Assembly: GCA_030180075.1 (NCBI GenBank)
Contig: JASNJN010000459.1
Coordinates: 1 to 35,853 of the forward strand
Source: Mikrocytos mackini
Lineage: Eukaryota > Endomyxa > Ascetosporea > Mikrocytida > Mikrocytiidae
DNA: 35,853 bases
Direction of reading: 5' to 3'
The notes below the pieces were generated by a model. It made no database searches. It was not told the origin of the DNA and was given only the letters and a program-made list of their open reading frames with translations. Positions 18,410-27,395 of the stretch are shown here, one piece after another. A program made the position numbers and the translations under genes. Position 1 is the first letter of the stretch; every line of letters begins with the position of its first letter.

Positions 18410-19279
18410 ATGTATTTTTTATTTTTCAGAGCTCTACGATGGATCATAGTCGGCATCGACACAGTCCTTCTGTTACTTTCATTGGTATCGCTGACTAAGC
18501 TACTACGACATAAGATTACTACAAAGTACTACGCGATCGATACAAAGTGTAAATGCATCAAAAGACTACACACAACGATTCTACCGATATTTGTAGTAAA
18601 GAACATCTTCAGTGTATTGAGTTCCATTATAACACCATGCTCGGGAATACTTCCGGAGATTTGGGGGCTGTTCTTTCAGGGATTAGTTACATCATTTCTT
18701 TCCTGCTGTTTCATCTGGTACGAATTCGAGCTTATTTCCGTTTTGAGAGACACAGGTTCAAGACTAAGCAAAGTGAAGTGGTTATTCCTTACCCTATCTT
18801 TCGTGCTGGTGTTCGTCCCAGTTTTATGTATCTTAATTCAGATTTCTAACAACAACTTCATAAAGAATTGGCAAACTGCTGTTATAAAACTTTGTTTCTC
18901 GGCGTCTTTATTCGCAACCGTGCCGTTTGTCATTACTTATGGGCTACAGATAGTCGAACTGATGAATAAATCGCACAGAATGAAATCAAGTACAAACTCG
19001 AGCGTACGAACAAATACAAAGAAGCTGGAAAGAAGAAAGAAATATTTAACGAAAAACATAATCATGACCAGCTTGATTTGTATAGCTGTAAGTTGGTTCA
19101 AGTTGTACTCGGCTTATGATGACGCAAAGAAACCATACGCTATATTCTTATGTTTAGAGACAGTTTTCACTAGTCTAAAAAAGAGGATATTTGGTTTATT
19201 GCTAACTTTAACACAAATAGCATTCTCTTTTTATTTCTTATATTTAACATGGATAGGAGAATGCGAGTCGACTAAATAG
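18410..19279 (+). CDS. Seven-helix integral membrane protein, family not recognised
   Basis: The 289-residue product has seven hydrophobic segments at about residues 11-32, 55-76, 85-106, 122-145, 158-182, 214-232 and 258-281, with a basic, Ser/Thr/Lys-rich loop near 186-213. The seven-segment layout with short loops could fit a receptor-like or transporter-like protein, but I see no diagnostic motif of rhodopsin-like GPCRs. The ATG at 18410 is the first in this frame after an upstream TAA. A pyrimidine-rich 'ttttttatttttcag' just after it could instead be a splice acceptor, so a 5' exon cannot be excluded. A polyadenylation signal follows the stop. Its 3' end faces NIF3. Confidence 0.75.
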   Translation: MYFLFFRALRWIIVGIDTVLLLLSLVSLTKLLRHKITTKYYAIDTKCKCIKRLHTTILPIFVVKNIFSVLSSIITPCSGILPEIWGLFFQGLVTSFLSCCFIWYEFELISVLRDTGSRLSKVKWLFLTLSFVLVFVPVLCILIQISNNNFIKNWQTAVIKLCFSASLFATVPFVITYGLQIVELMNKSHRMKSSTNSSVRTNTKKLERRKKYLTKNIIMTSLICIAVSWFKLYSAYDDAKKPYAIFLCLETVFTSLKKRIFGLLLTLTQIAFSFYFLYLTWIGECESTK

Positions 19280-19286
19280 AAGTATC

Positions 19287-19292
19287 AATAAA
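19287..19292 (+). promoter_or_regulatory. Polyadenylation signal AATAAA
   Basis: AATAAA lies 8 bp after the stop codon of the seven-helix membrane protein. Confidence 0.5.
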
Positions 19293-19377
19293 TAACCTAT
19301 TTAATACAATTAAGTTTCGTACTCAAAAACATGATCAATTCTGTTTATTTGTTTATATTTTTTTAAATGACAAATAG

Positions 19378-19383
19378 TTTATT
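19378..19383 (-). promoter_or_regulatory. Polyadenylation signal AATAAA (minus strand)
   Basis: The plus-strand TTTATT reads AATAAA on the minus strand, directly after the NIF3 stop. A second copy lies about 35 bp further on. Confidence 0.45.
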
Positions 19384-19388
19384 AACAC

Positions 19389-20210
19389 TTATACAAGATA
19401 CTCCATATTGTATTGATCAGCTTCTGAAACAATAACTTCAATGTTTCCCAAATCTTTAAATAGTTCTGCTAGTTTGTTTCTGAATTTGGGTATAAAATGT
19501 CTCTCACTTACCGAATGGCCAAGCAATACAACGGCGATTCCATTCTGTTGTAATTCAAGAACTTGGTGATGATACAACTCACCAGTGATAACAGCATCAA
19601 TCTTTCCTTTGGCTTTTTTAATTATATCAAATCCGGAACCACAAATCGAAGAAATGGTTGTTATTAAAACATCTTTGTTTTCATCGCATGGCATTGGAAG
19701 TGCGTATTTTAAACCTTTTATTTTATGGTGTGTCTTTAGTTTGTTTATCATTTCTTTGAAGGATACAGGAGAAGTCAAAGTAACCTTTCTTCCAAAGCCC
19801 AGCTCAGTCCTCTTATCAACGGGGTCTATTATCTCCATGTCTTTGATGTTGTCTTTAACGAACTCAAATAAATTCTCATTTACTGAATCTTTCATGAGGT
19901 CAACTGATGTGTGCAGAACGAAAAGATCAATGCTATTCTTTATCATTTTGAATATAAGGCTAGAAGGGTGTGTGTCTTCACTTATCTCCTTTGGAACTTT
20001 TAAATAAGGAGGGTGGTAGCTAATGATAAACTTAATGCCCTTTTCGATGGCTTCATCAATTACTTTGTGTGTAACATCGTTCGTAACAAGGATTTTTGAA
20101 CAGTCAGGTGAGTTACTATTTATGACGTGACCAACATTGTCCCATGCTGGAGTTTGGTTGAGCGGGAAAGCCTGGTAAAGGATGTTTTTCAACTTTTCGA
20201 TTTTGTCCAT
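19389..20210 (-). CDS. NIF3L1: NIF3-family protein (NIF3L1, DUF34/YbgI-like)
   Basis: A conserved metal-binding protein of the NIF3 family (once annotated as GTP cyclohydrolase 1 type 2). Its exact role is unsettled. The 273 residues show the family landmarks: PAWDNVGHVI near 21-30 (family WDNVGL), ISYHPPYLK near 63-71 with the metal-site His, LHTSVDLM near 98-105, TTISSICGSGF in the middle, and GELYHHQVLE followed by VLLGHSVSERH near the C-terminus, with further metal ligands (HH, H, E). The length fits the short eukaryotic/archaeal form without the PII-like insert. The start at 20210 is the first Met, two residues before the homologous region. The 5' side faces a small gene at 20271 across a 60-bp divergent gap. 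Confidence 0.93.
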   Translation of the reverse strand: MDKIEKLKNILYQAFPLNQTPAWDNVGHVINSNSPDCSKILVTNDVTHKVIDEAIEKGIKFIISYHPPYLKVPKEISEDTHPSSLIFKMIKNSIDLFVLHTSVDLMKDSVNENLFEFVKDNIKDMEIIDPVDKRTELGFGRKVTLTSPVSFKEMINKLKTHHKIKGLKYALPMPCDENKDVLITTISSICGSGFDIIKKAKGKIDAVITGELYHHQVLELQQNGIAVVLLGHSVSERHFIPKFRNKLAELFKDLGNIEVIVSEADQYNMEYLV

Positions 20211-20270
20211 TCCAAAGATTTAAATTGATCAATGTATCTACGAAAGATACGTGAGGCGTTTTGTTATAAA

Positions 20271-20577
20271 ATGGAGCTTATAGTGTAAATTAACACTAAG
20301 AAAGACATATAATCATTTAACTGCGGTTTTGAACAAAGTAAGAAAAGATCGATATTATTCAGAGATACGTGACTATCCATTGCCTTATACAAAGTGCACA
20401 CCAACGACTGAATATGTAAGCTTTCTACCATGCGAACAAAGAAATATTTATAATTCCATACATGAAAATGAATTTTCTCATAAAGTTCCTTATTTACATT
20501 TTAAAAAGCAAATAAAACAAGGTTTATGGATTTATTTTGGCCGATATGTCATAGATTACGATAGAGTACTGACTTAA
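20271..20577 (+). CDS. Small unrecognised gene with possible 16-nt intron
   Basis: The frame is open from 20284 to the stop at 20575-20577 and encodes about 97 residues with a typical protein-like mix (for example YYSEIRDYPLPYTKC and GLWIYFGRYVIDYDR), but it contains no ATG. An ATG at 20271 followed by GAG CTT ATA would reach it only if 20285-20300 (GTAAATTAACACTAAG) is removed as a 16-nt intron, which puts the two parts in frame (about 96 aa). Other explanations are a longer intron with an undetected 5' exon, a non-ATG start, or a decayed gene. It is divergent from NIF3. I recognise no family. Confidence 0.35.
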
Positions 20578-20710
20578 ATTTAAATTCAAATAATGTGAAT
20601 TAAATTTATTTATTTGAATTTTATATTGAATAATCAATCACAAAAATAAAAATCAGACCCCAATATGTTATGCGCTGCCTGTAATCTGTTATAGGATTAT
20701 TTGACGTAAT

Positions 20711-20716
20711 AAAAAA
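20711..20716 (-). terminator. Pol III T-run after tRNA-like gene
   Basis: Six T on the minus strand directly follow the discriminator base of the tRNA-like gene, as expected of an RNA polymerase III terminator. Confidence 0.65.
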
Positions 20717-20799
20717 CGTTTTGTCCCGGAATTGAACCGGGGACACCTTTCGGGATCAATAGATTATTTCCGAACGCTCTTCCGCTAAGCTACCAAAAC
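20717..20799 (-). tRNA. tRNA-like gene with enlarged anticodon loop, isotype unassigned
   Basis: Read on the minus strand, the acceptor GTTTTGG pairs with ACAAAAC at six of seven positions. The D arm (GCTT-AGCGGAA-GAGC) carries an A-box-like TAGCTTAGCGG. The T arm is CCCGG-TTCAATT-CCGGG with a B-box GGTTCAATTCC. A T6 terminator follows directly. The anticodon stem TTCGG/CCGAA closes a 16-nt loop instead of 7, so the gene is 83 nt. A 9-nt intron would explain the length, but no standard U33-anticodon-purine arrangement falls in the canonical place. CUAUUGA inside the loop could give anticodon AUU, though in a non-canonical position. The 7-nt variable loop is also slightly long. It may be a true intron-containing tRNA, a degenerate pseudo-tRNA, or a tRNA-derived SINE head. 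Confidence 0.6.
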
Positions 20800-20955
20800 T
20801 GTACAGAACTTTATAATTAAATATAAACAAAAAGAATTAATTTACTTGCAAATTTATTACATCCCAATGCGCTTCTTTACTTAGAGTCGTGATGGACATA
20901 AAAAAGATAATAAAATGTTACTGTTATGAGCAGTGTTTGAAAATATATGACAATA

Positions 20956-21565
20956 CAGTCAAACCTCGACTATCCGAAATATCTATCCGTAACTATCTTC
21001 GTAACCGTGATTATTTATGGGGTTTTGGCCGTGATTTTGGAAAAATTGAAATGTTCAGGCTTGTTTATATTGGTTAAAAATATAAATTATAAACTTGTTA
21101 GTAAACTATAAAGCTATGTTGAATGTTGTATATAGTATTATAGCGTGAGTAGCAAAACATTATATCAAACATTTTGAAATTTTAAATTTTACAAAATTTT
21201 AAAAAATCAACTTTTTGGGGGCTATAACGTTACTAAAGGGTTTATATTCAACAAACCACCAATGAAATGCCCAAATGGGGGTTTATAAATAAAATTGGGC
21301 CGAAACATCTTGGAAATTCGAATTCTTGCAAATATCGAAATTTTTTTATTTCGAACCCTGTTTGGATTTATTTATACAGCTGCATGGGTTAGTTTTAAAA
21401 TTAGGTTACAAATAGTGGTTTTTATGCTTATAAATTAAATTTCAAACAAAAAATGATGGGCAAATCGTCGATTCTCCACCTTTATACTTGACATCCGAAA
21501 TATCTTGATAACCGAAATAAAAATCGTCATTTTTCGTGATTTTTCGGATAGGCGAGGGTTGACTG
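20956..21565. mobile_element. Pogo/Tigger-like MITE (family A)
   Basis: A 610-bp non-coding element with ends CAGTCAAACCTCGACTATCC (left) and CAGTCAACCCTCGCCTATCC (right end reverse-complemented). TA flanks it at 20954-20955 and 21566-21567. A half-copy is at 16134-16346, and an inverted copy, truncated near 22650, starts at 22107. Confidence 0.8.
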
Positions 21566-22616
21566 TATATGATTTTGGGAAAATCTCAATATAATTTCGA
21601 ATATCCAATACAGTCAACCCTGTATATAAAAAAATTCCTATAAGAAATTGTGCTTATAGTCACCAAAAAACAGCCCAAAAATGCCTAAAAACGCCCAAAT
21701 TCAGAAAATTATTTTTTGACGAAGACCATAATTTAGTCCAAAATTTATATATGATAGCTTATAAATGCCATATAATAGTTTTTATACAAATATTTGCGGG
21801 TTTATTGAAATTGAAGTGGGGTGATTACAAAAAATATTTTTATAATCACATTGCAAAAATTTGACAATTTAGCTCGATTTTATATTTAAAATCTCATTTT
21901 CTATTTGGCAATTGCCTAGATATTTAAATTATCGAANANANTATGGTCTTCGTCAAAAAATAATTTTCTGAATTTGGGCGTTTTTAGGCATTTTTGGGCT
22001 GTTTTTTGGTGACTATAAGCACAATTTCTTATAGGAATTTTTTTATATACAGGGTTGACTGTATTGGATATTCGAAATTATATTGAGATTTTCCCAAAAT
22101 CATATACAGTCAACCCTCGCCTATCCGAAAAATCACGAAAAATGACGATTTTTATTTCGGTTATCAAGATATTTCGGATGTCAAGTATAAAGNTGGAGAA
22201 TCGACGATTTGCCCGTCATTTTTTGTTTGAAATTTAATTTATAAGCATAAAAACCACTATTTGTAACCTAATTTTAAAACTAACCCATGCAGCTGTATAA
22301 ATAAATCCAAACAGGGTTCGAAATAAAAAAATTTCGATATTTGCAAGAATTCGAATTTCCAAGATGTTTCGGCCCAATTTTATTTATAAACCTCCATTTG
22401 GGCATTTCATTGGTGGTTTGTTGAATATAAACCCTTTAGTAACACTATAGCCCCCAAAAAGTTGATTGTCTAAAATTTTGTAAAATTTAAAATTTCAAAA
22501 TGTTTGATATAATGTTTTGCTACTCACGCTATAATACTATGTACAACATTCAACATAGCTTTATAGTTTGCTAACAAGTTTATAATTTGTATTTTTAACC
22601 AATATAAACAAGCCTG
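21056..22616. repeat. 1.56-kb near-perfect palindrome
   Basis: Arms 21056-21730 and 21942-22616 pair with no net gap (paired coordinates always sum to 43672) around a 211-bp loop. The arms contain MITE A (mostly), a 45-bp spacer and the terminal repeats of MITE C. Outside the arms a weaker similarity continues for about 45 bp. Ambiguous bases at 21937-21941 lie exactly at the loop/arm boundary. Confidence 0.9.
21611..22061. mobile_element. Pogo-like MITE (family C) at the palindrome centre
   Basis: A 451-bp element with 120-bp terminal inverted repeats beginning CAGTCAACCCTGTATATAAA, flanked by TA on both sides, with a 211-bp loop. Its dyad is the same as that of the larger palindrome. Non-coding. 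Confidence 0.8.
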
Positions 22617-22649
22617 AGAATGAAAATTTAAATTTTCGAAAAATCCCAT

Positions 22650-23852
22650 AGGGTCATGCATATCAGTAAACCCCACGGCCCCACCGTACAGGGGTCAGGG
22701 TCGATGCTGAGCGAAAGGCCTTAAACGGCTAGCATGTTGAGAACACTGTCTCTTCTCGTGTCCTGCATGATGGATGCTTCTATGAGAGCTAGAACCTCAT
22801 CAGGGTCTCACACGATAGCCGCCCCACCAAAGCTAAACCGCTAAGGTCATGAGCCTTAATATACAAGGGGTGAGCGGAAGGTATTCAGATGATACTGGCT
22901 CAAAGTATTTTTCAAAATACAACTAGGGCAAACACTTTTATAAGCCTTCAAATTTAGCGTTTGTAATTGCTAACAGACTATTGCTATTTTTGAAACATGG
23001 TTTATTTTTGAAACTCAGTCTATTATTGACACTGGGCTTATTTCTGAAACAAAGAAAAATGCCGTAAAACTGCCTGGGTGATACTGGCCCAGGGAAGGTT
23101 TATAAACGACAGGCTCACTTCAAAACATTATTTAAAGTCCATTTGCCTGGTATTAAGTTAGCCAGGGCATGGCAGATCGATAAAAGGTTTATTCACAAAA
23201 CAAAAAGTTAACTTCTAATTGTTGCCCTTAACCCAAAAGACGCTCACCGAGTATCTATAGCTTAAATAGAGAAAAGGGGTGCATGGGCTCATAAAAGGGC
23301 AACAGATGTGGGAATCGAAAGACTCCAAAAGCCGTTTGAAACGCTTATTCAAAATATGCCCCTTCTGCAAGGCTCAGAGTTACAAAATAACACTTTAAAA
23401 TACAAGAAGTTAACAAACCCTAAATAAGGGATCATTTGTTATAGAGAAGTAACCAGACCCTCTGATTTTGAATATGTATTTAAATGAGGGCATATCGGTT
23501 TAATAATGTTTTGAAAGTTAAAAGTCAATATAACTGGGTTCAATATAAGCCTGTTTCAAAATACAGTGTTTGTGAAACAAATACTCGTCGAATTTGGGAC
23601 TTGTGGAGGTTTTACTTAGTTTAATTTGGAATATGAGTAGGCCAGTAGGTTGAAAGGAGAAATTTATAATTAAATATATAATGAGAAACGTATTTTATCG
23701 CATTAACATCGATTTTTAGAGCACACAAATTGATTTTGAGAAAAGCCAAGGGGTTATTGGATTGTTTTAGTTTAGTTCGAGCGGGTTAGATTTGTTTAAT
23801 CATTCAACTGTTTATGATACATGTATTTTAAAAATTAAAATTTTCAAAACTT
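22650..23852. other. GC-richer non-coding region, possible LINE 5' UTR
   Basis: After the palindrome the sequence becomes GC-richer (about 22670-22870), with a GGCCCC/GGGGTC pairing near 22678-22698. It then declines to A+T-rich sequence with recurring 'tttttgaaac' and 'gatactggc' words. No long frame is visible. It ends at a small C2H2 zinc-finger ORF. One reading is a 5' untranslated region plus the start of an RLE LINE, but no link to the 3' LINE copies can be shown. Confidence 0.35.
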
Positions 23853-24062
23853 ATGGTTAGATGCAAATACTGTCAAGACGACTTTGCAACCCTTAGGGCC
23901 GTTCGGTGCCATATTACTAAAGTCCATAAGGGGGAGATAAGCTCCGACAACAATGAAAAGCTCTTCCAAGACCATCCTTCGCACAGACACAACGATTTCT
24001 CAAGGAAGACATTAATAGACGACCTCAAAAAAGCTAAAAGTGTTACAGACACCTGTCAATAA
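23853..24062 (+). CDS. Small C2H2 zinc-finger ORF, possible LINE N-terminus
   Basis: A 69-residue frame from ATG 23853 with one C2H2 finger: CKYC, twelve residues, then HITKVH (about residues 4-25). The rest is charged. A single N-terminal finger is a feature of R2/NeSL-type LINE proteins, and four 3' copies of such a LINE occur in this window. A fragment of a host zinc-finger gene is also possible. The ATG is preceded by an A+T leader like that before ARPC3. The frame stops after the finger, so the gene is truncated or very small. Confidence 0.4.
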   Translation: MVRCKYCQDDFATLRAVRCHITKVHKGEISSDNNEKLFQDHPSHRHNDFSRKTLIDDLKKAKSVTDTCQ

Positions 24063-24165
24063 CAAGCTTAGGCAATTTCTTACTAATACTTTGTGTAAAC
24101 AAAATGCATAAATGAAAGCAATTTAATATACTCAAGTGCAACAAAGATAATGAAGAAGATTCTAC

Positions 24166-25332
24166 TTATTTATTCTGTGATCTTTGATGAGTACCATCGC
24201 AGCACACATAATTACAACTCATATCCGATTCATCCATACTGAGGCAATGTTTATAGAACCATTTACTGCACTTTAAACAACCAATCCATTTCACGTGTTC
24301 TGTCAAAAGATTGTCATCCAACTCAAAACAGAAACTCCAAAGAGCAAAACTTTCTACTATTTCCTTAACTTTTTTCGGCCCCCTTTTGGAATTTTTAATG
24401 AAGTTTAAGGATTTGCCGGATTTAACAAGTTTGGATATTTCTTTCTGTTTGACAACTATTTTCTTTTGTTAAATGACGGCAAGGAGTAATTAGCTATGAG
24501 TTCATTTGATTGTTGGTCGGAAGAGATCAAATCTGACAATTCTTTTAACTTTCCGATTATCTCTGGGAATTTACTCATCTCTTTACAATCTCTTTCAATA
24601 GACGAAATTTTGGAATGAATAGAGACATGAAGTTTAGAATTAGAGGTATTATTATTCAGAGTTTCTTGAACTTTAGAATGTGCTACTTTCTGAACTGTAT
24701 TAAAGGAATTCTCAACTTTTCATTTTTAATTGAAGGAAGGGGATTGTGGATCATATTTGCAGATAAGTACTTCGAATAGCGATCATTGTTTTGATCAAGA
24801 AAATATTCATGGGCTACAAGATGAATATGCTTGCATATTTCTTTTGTCTTCATGTGATTAAGACAAGTGCATGAAAATTCATCGAAATGAATCTTACAAG
24901 TATTACACATATTTTTTTCGTGGCTGTAATTAACTTCATTTTTAATTTTCGTTATCATATATTGTCCATTGAATTGAAAACGATTCTTTTCAATTGGTTT
25001 TATTTTTTCTTTTATTAATTTTAAACTTTTCTTATGATTTTTTGAGGATTGGTTCTGTCTATAACTTAAACTTTGTAGTTTATTTGATACAGATTTTGAG
25101 ATACTTTCTTTATAAATGAAAAACGACATTTCGACCAATTTGGAAAACAATACTTCCACCGATTGTTAGTTTTTCGTTGTAAACAAGTGTATTTCAGACA
25201 CCTAAAATTATTTTTGGCGCAATTATTATTGAAATTACTTTCTAATCTAAACGATAACCTCCATCTTTTTTGGCTCATTTTGATTCTTCCCCAAATTTTG
25301 TACTTTTCCCCAAGTTTATGATTTTCCCCCAA
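24166..25332 (-). pseudogene. Broken gene with SWIM and PHD-like zinc-binding motifs
   Basis: Minus strand. A 5' segment (25332 to about 25150) has a Cys/Arg-rich stretch, NNFRCLKYTCLQRKTNN, loosely like a FLYWCH or transposon zinc finger. A frame change leads to 158 codons (25159-24683) with the SWIM pattern CxC-x9-CxH in SCTCLNHMKTKEICKHIH. Another frame change near 24690 gives a Ser/Lys-rich linker. A third near 24475 gives 101 open codons ending at 24166 with a PHD-like WIGCLKCSKWFYKHC and a later C-x3-CC. SWIM motifs commonly end Mutator-like transposases, and PHD-like tails occur in some animal elements. No DDE core is seen, so a host gene remains possible. A foldback element overlaps its 5' side. 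Confidence 0.55.
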
Positions 25333-26087
25333 GATTTTGGTGTTTCCACAAATTTATGCTTTTTTTCCACAAATTAGTAGCTAAAACAAATCAGTTTGCG
25401 GGTTATTAGGATGTTTAAAACATACTTTTAATAATTTTTAGCAAAATAAACCTCTTTTCGGACTTTTCAAAAACATCGCCAAAAAAGTCTGATTCTTCCC
25501 CAAATTTAATACTTTTCCCCCAAGTTTATGATTTTCCCCCGAGTTTTTTGGGATGCCTCAAAATTCGACGGGAAACCCATTTTTTGAACTCAAAATTTAT
25601 ATACTCGGTTAAAACTCATGTAATTAATCTAAAATTTAATATTTTTTAAATCATAAGCTGAGAATTCTTGAAAATAATAATTTTTAATAGCCATATGCTA
25701 CAATACCACTTAAAACATACGAGTTTAAATCCTAATTTGCATAAATTTTAGATTAATTACATGAGTTTTAACCGAGTATATAAATTTTGAGTTCAAAAAA
25801 TGGGTTTCCCGTCGAATTTTGAGGCATCCCAAAAAACTCGGGGGAAAATCATAAACTTGGGGGAAAAGTATTAAATTTGGGGAAGAATCAGACTTTTTTG
25901 GCGATGTTTTTGAAAAGTCCGAAAAGAGGTTTATTTTGCTAAAAATTATTAAAAGTATGTTTTAAACATCCTAATAACCCGCAAACTGATTTGTTTTAGC
26001 TACTAATTTGTGGAAAAAAAGCATAAATTTGTGGAAACACCAAAATCTTGGGGGAAAATCATAAACTTGGGGAAGAATCATAGTAAA
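25272..26087. mobile_element. Foldback element with possible 11-bp target duplication
   Basis: Two inverted arms of about 350 bp (25280-25632 and about 25745-26080) enclose a loop of about 110 bp. Each arm contains a repeated phrase, GATTCTTCCCCAAATTT followed by TTTATGATTTTCCCCC. The left arm has one extra ~23-bp piece near its tip. The word CCATCTTTTTT flanks the element on both sides (25261-25271 and 26088-26098), which would be an 11-bp target duplication of Mutator/foldback size. The extreme tips do not match each other, so the boundary is tentative. No coding capacity. Confidence 0.7.
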
Positions 26088-26098
26088 CCATCTTTTTT

Positions 26099-26355
26099 TA
26101 TACAAATAGTAATAAGTATGGAAATGTTGTAAATAGCAAAGCGAAATGCCAGCCCCTTAACAAATGGCTGGATAAATCTTCCATAGTGGGTGAAAATCAC
26201 CGTTTGTCATAACTTGTGGAAATTCCGATGCAAAAAACAAACAAAGGTGGCGAAATATTAAAAGTAGTATGCTTCCCTAATGCCTCGGAGATCTCTCCGG
26301 TCTTGGCGGATATCTCGCCAAGATCTGGTTTTTAAAATTTAAAATTTCAAACAAA
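26099..26355. other. Short intergenic region before charged ORF
   Basis: No gene. A GC-rich inverted pair, 'ctcggagatctctccg' and 'gcggatatctcgcc', lies at about 26283-26320. Directly before the next ATG is the A+T leader 'tttttaaaatttaaaatttc'. Confidence 0.4.
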
Positions 26356-26823
26356 ATGAAAGACGACCAACAGAAGAGACAAGAGAACTCAGCTGTAAAC
26401 AAACCAACGAAACAACAAGGTGAGCGTCTGGAGCAGCCCAGCACCCTTGTAGAAGAGCAGCGGACCCCGGCTGCAGGAAACAGAGGGGCGAACAAAAACA
26501 AAGCGGTGAAAACAGAGGCCAAAGTCCGCGGCAAAAGTAAAAAAGCAAAAAACAAAGACACAGAAATAGAATTTGTGCCTGTGTGCACCCCGCTTCCAAA
26601 CGAGAGCCCCGTAGACTGGGACGAAGACGGAGAAGGTTGTGATGATGAGGAATTTTTGACCATCGCAGAACAGAAAGAAGACCGCGAAGAGCGGAGGAAG
26701 TTAAAAGAAAACAACAGAAAGACAAACAGGAACTTGAGAGGCTTGCTGAAAGAGCGGACAGGGATAGAGATTATAACTGCAAAACAAAATAGAGAAATAC
26801 AAGAAAAACGGAAAGAAGAATAA
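26356..26823 (+). CDS. Unrecognised Lys/Glu-rich ORF, 155 aa
   Basis: The ORF begins at ATG 26356 and encodes a strongly charged protein rich in Lys, Glu, Gln and Asn. An acidic patch (DWDEDGEGCDDEEF) lies near residues 92-106, and the rest looks largely helical or coiled-coil. It is GC-richer than its surroundings, so it is probably a recent or foreign insertion or a mobile-element ORF rather than an old host gene. The charged composition continues downstream to the hAT boundary at about 26961. No zinc finger, enzyme motif or signal peptide is seen. Possible identities are a nucleic-acid-binding ORF of a mobile element or a disordered host protein. I cannot choose. Confidence 0.45.
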   Translation: MKDDQQKRQENSAVNKPTKQQGERLEQPSTLVEEQRTPAAGNRGANKNKAVKTEAKVRGKSKKAKNKDTEIEFVPVCTPLPNESPVDWDEDGEGCDDEEFLTIAEQKEDREERRKLKENNRKTNRNLRGLLKERTGIEIITAKQNREIQEKRKEE

Positions 26824-27077
26824 AAGAAGAAGACCAATAGAAACACTATTGGCAATCCCTTTCCTAAGACCAACACGAATATTGTTGGCAAACTTGTGAA
26901 TGTCACTGGAAACACCAGTGGCAGGAACAAAACCAAAAAAAAAGTCGGTCAACAAGTCTGGACCATAGATGGGCATTTACCAGTCAATATTGACTAATTA
27001 GTCAATGTAATCCACTTTTTAACAAATTTTTTAGTCTTTTTAATCATATGCCAAAAACCGAAATTGATAATGGGGTT

Positions 27078-27395
27078 CAAAAAATTCCTAAAAAAAGAGG
27101 CCATGTTTCTAGTCTTTTTAGTCTTTTTAGGAGTTTTTTAGGGATAAAAAAACTAGTCAATCCGGGTTTTTTGGCAAAACAGTTCCGAACTTAATTTGCG
27201 AAAAACGCATTTTGGAATTTGGCAAGAACGTGCTAAAAAGATCTTTTTTTAGGAGTTTTTTTGCAAAAATTGTTTTTTTACTTCTAAAGTTATCACTGCA
27301 AAAAACACGATTAGTCATTGCCAAATCAATTGACTGGNAAAAATAGTTTTTGGCAAATTTTGTTTTTTTGACGAAATCGCCGATTTGCCAAAAAA
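27078..27395. repeat. Left 318-bp direct repeat inside hAT element
   Basis: Nearly identical to 30751-31067 in the same orientation, with a few single-base and homopolymer differences. Both copies start at a run of A before TTCC and end at GATTTGCCAAAAAA. Confidence 0.9.

Noticed and set aside
21435-22237. Two identical 60-aa frames on opposite strands
   Set aside because: They are the two arms of the palindrome, with no coding signal.
22670-22860. Hammerhead ribozyme core (CTGATGAG on the minus strand near 22800; GCTGAGCGAAA near 22705)
   Set aside because: The required GAAA after a stem II, or the CUGANGA box, is missing on the respective strand, so no hammerhead fold could be drawn.
26277-26976. 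Minus-strand Phe/Leu/Ser-rich frames opposite the charged ORF
   Set aside because: They are antisense shadows of the Lys/Glu-rich frame at 26356.
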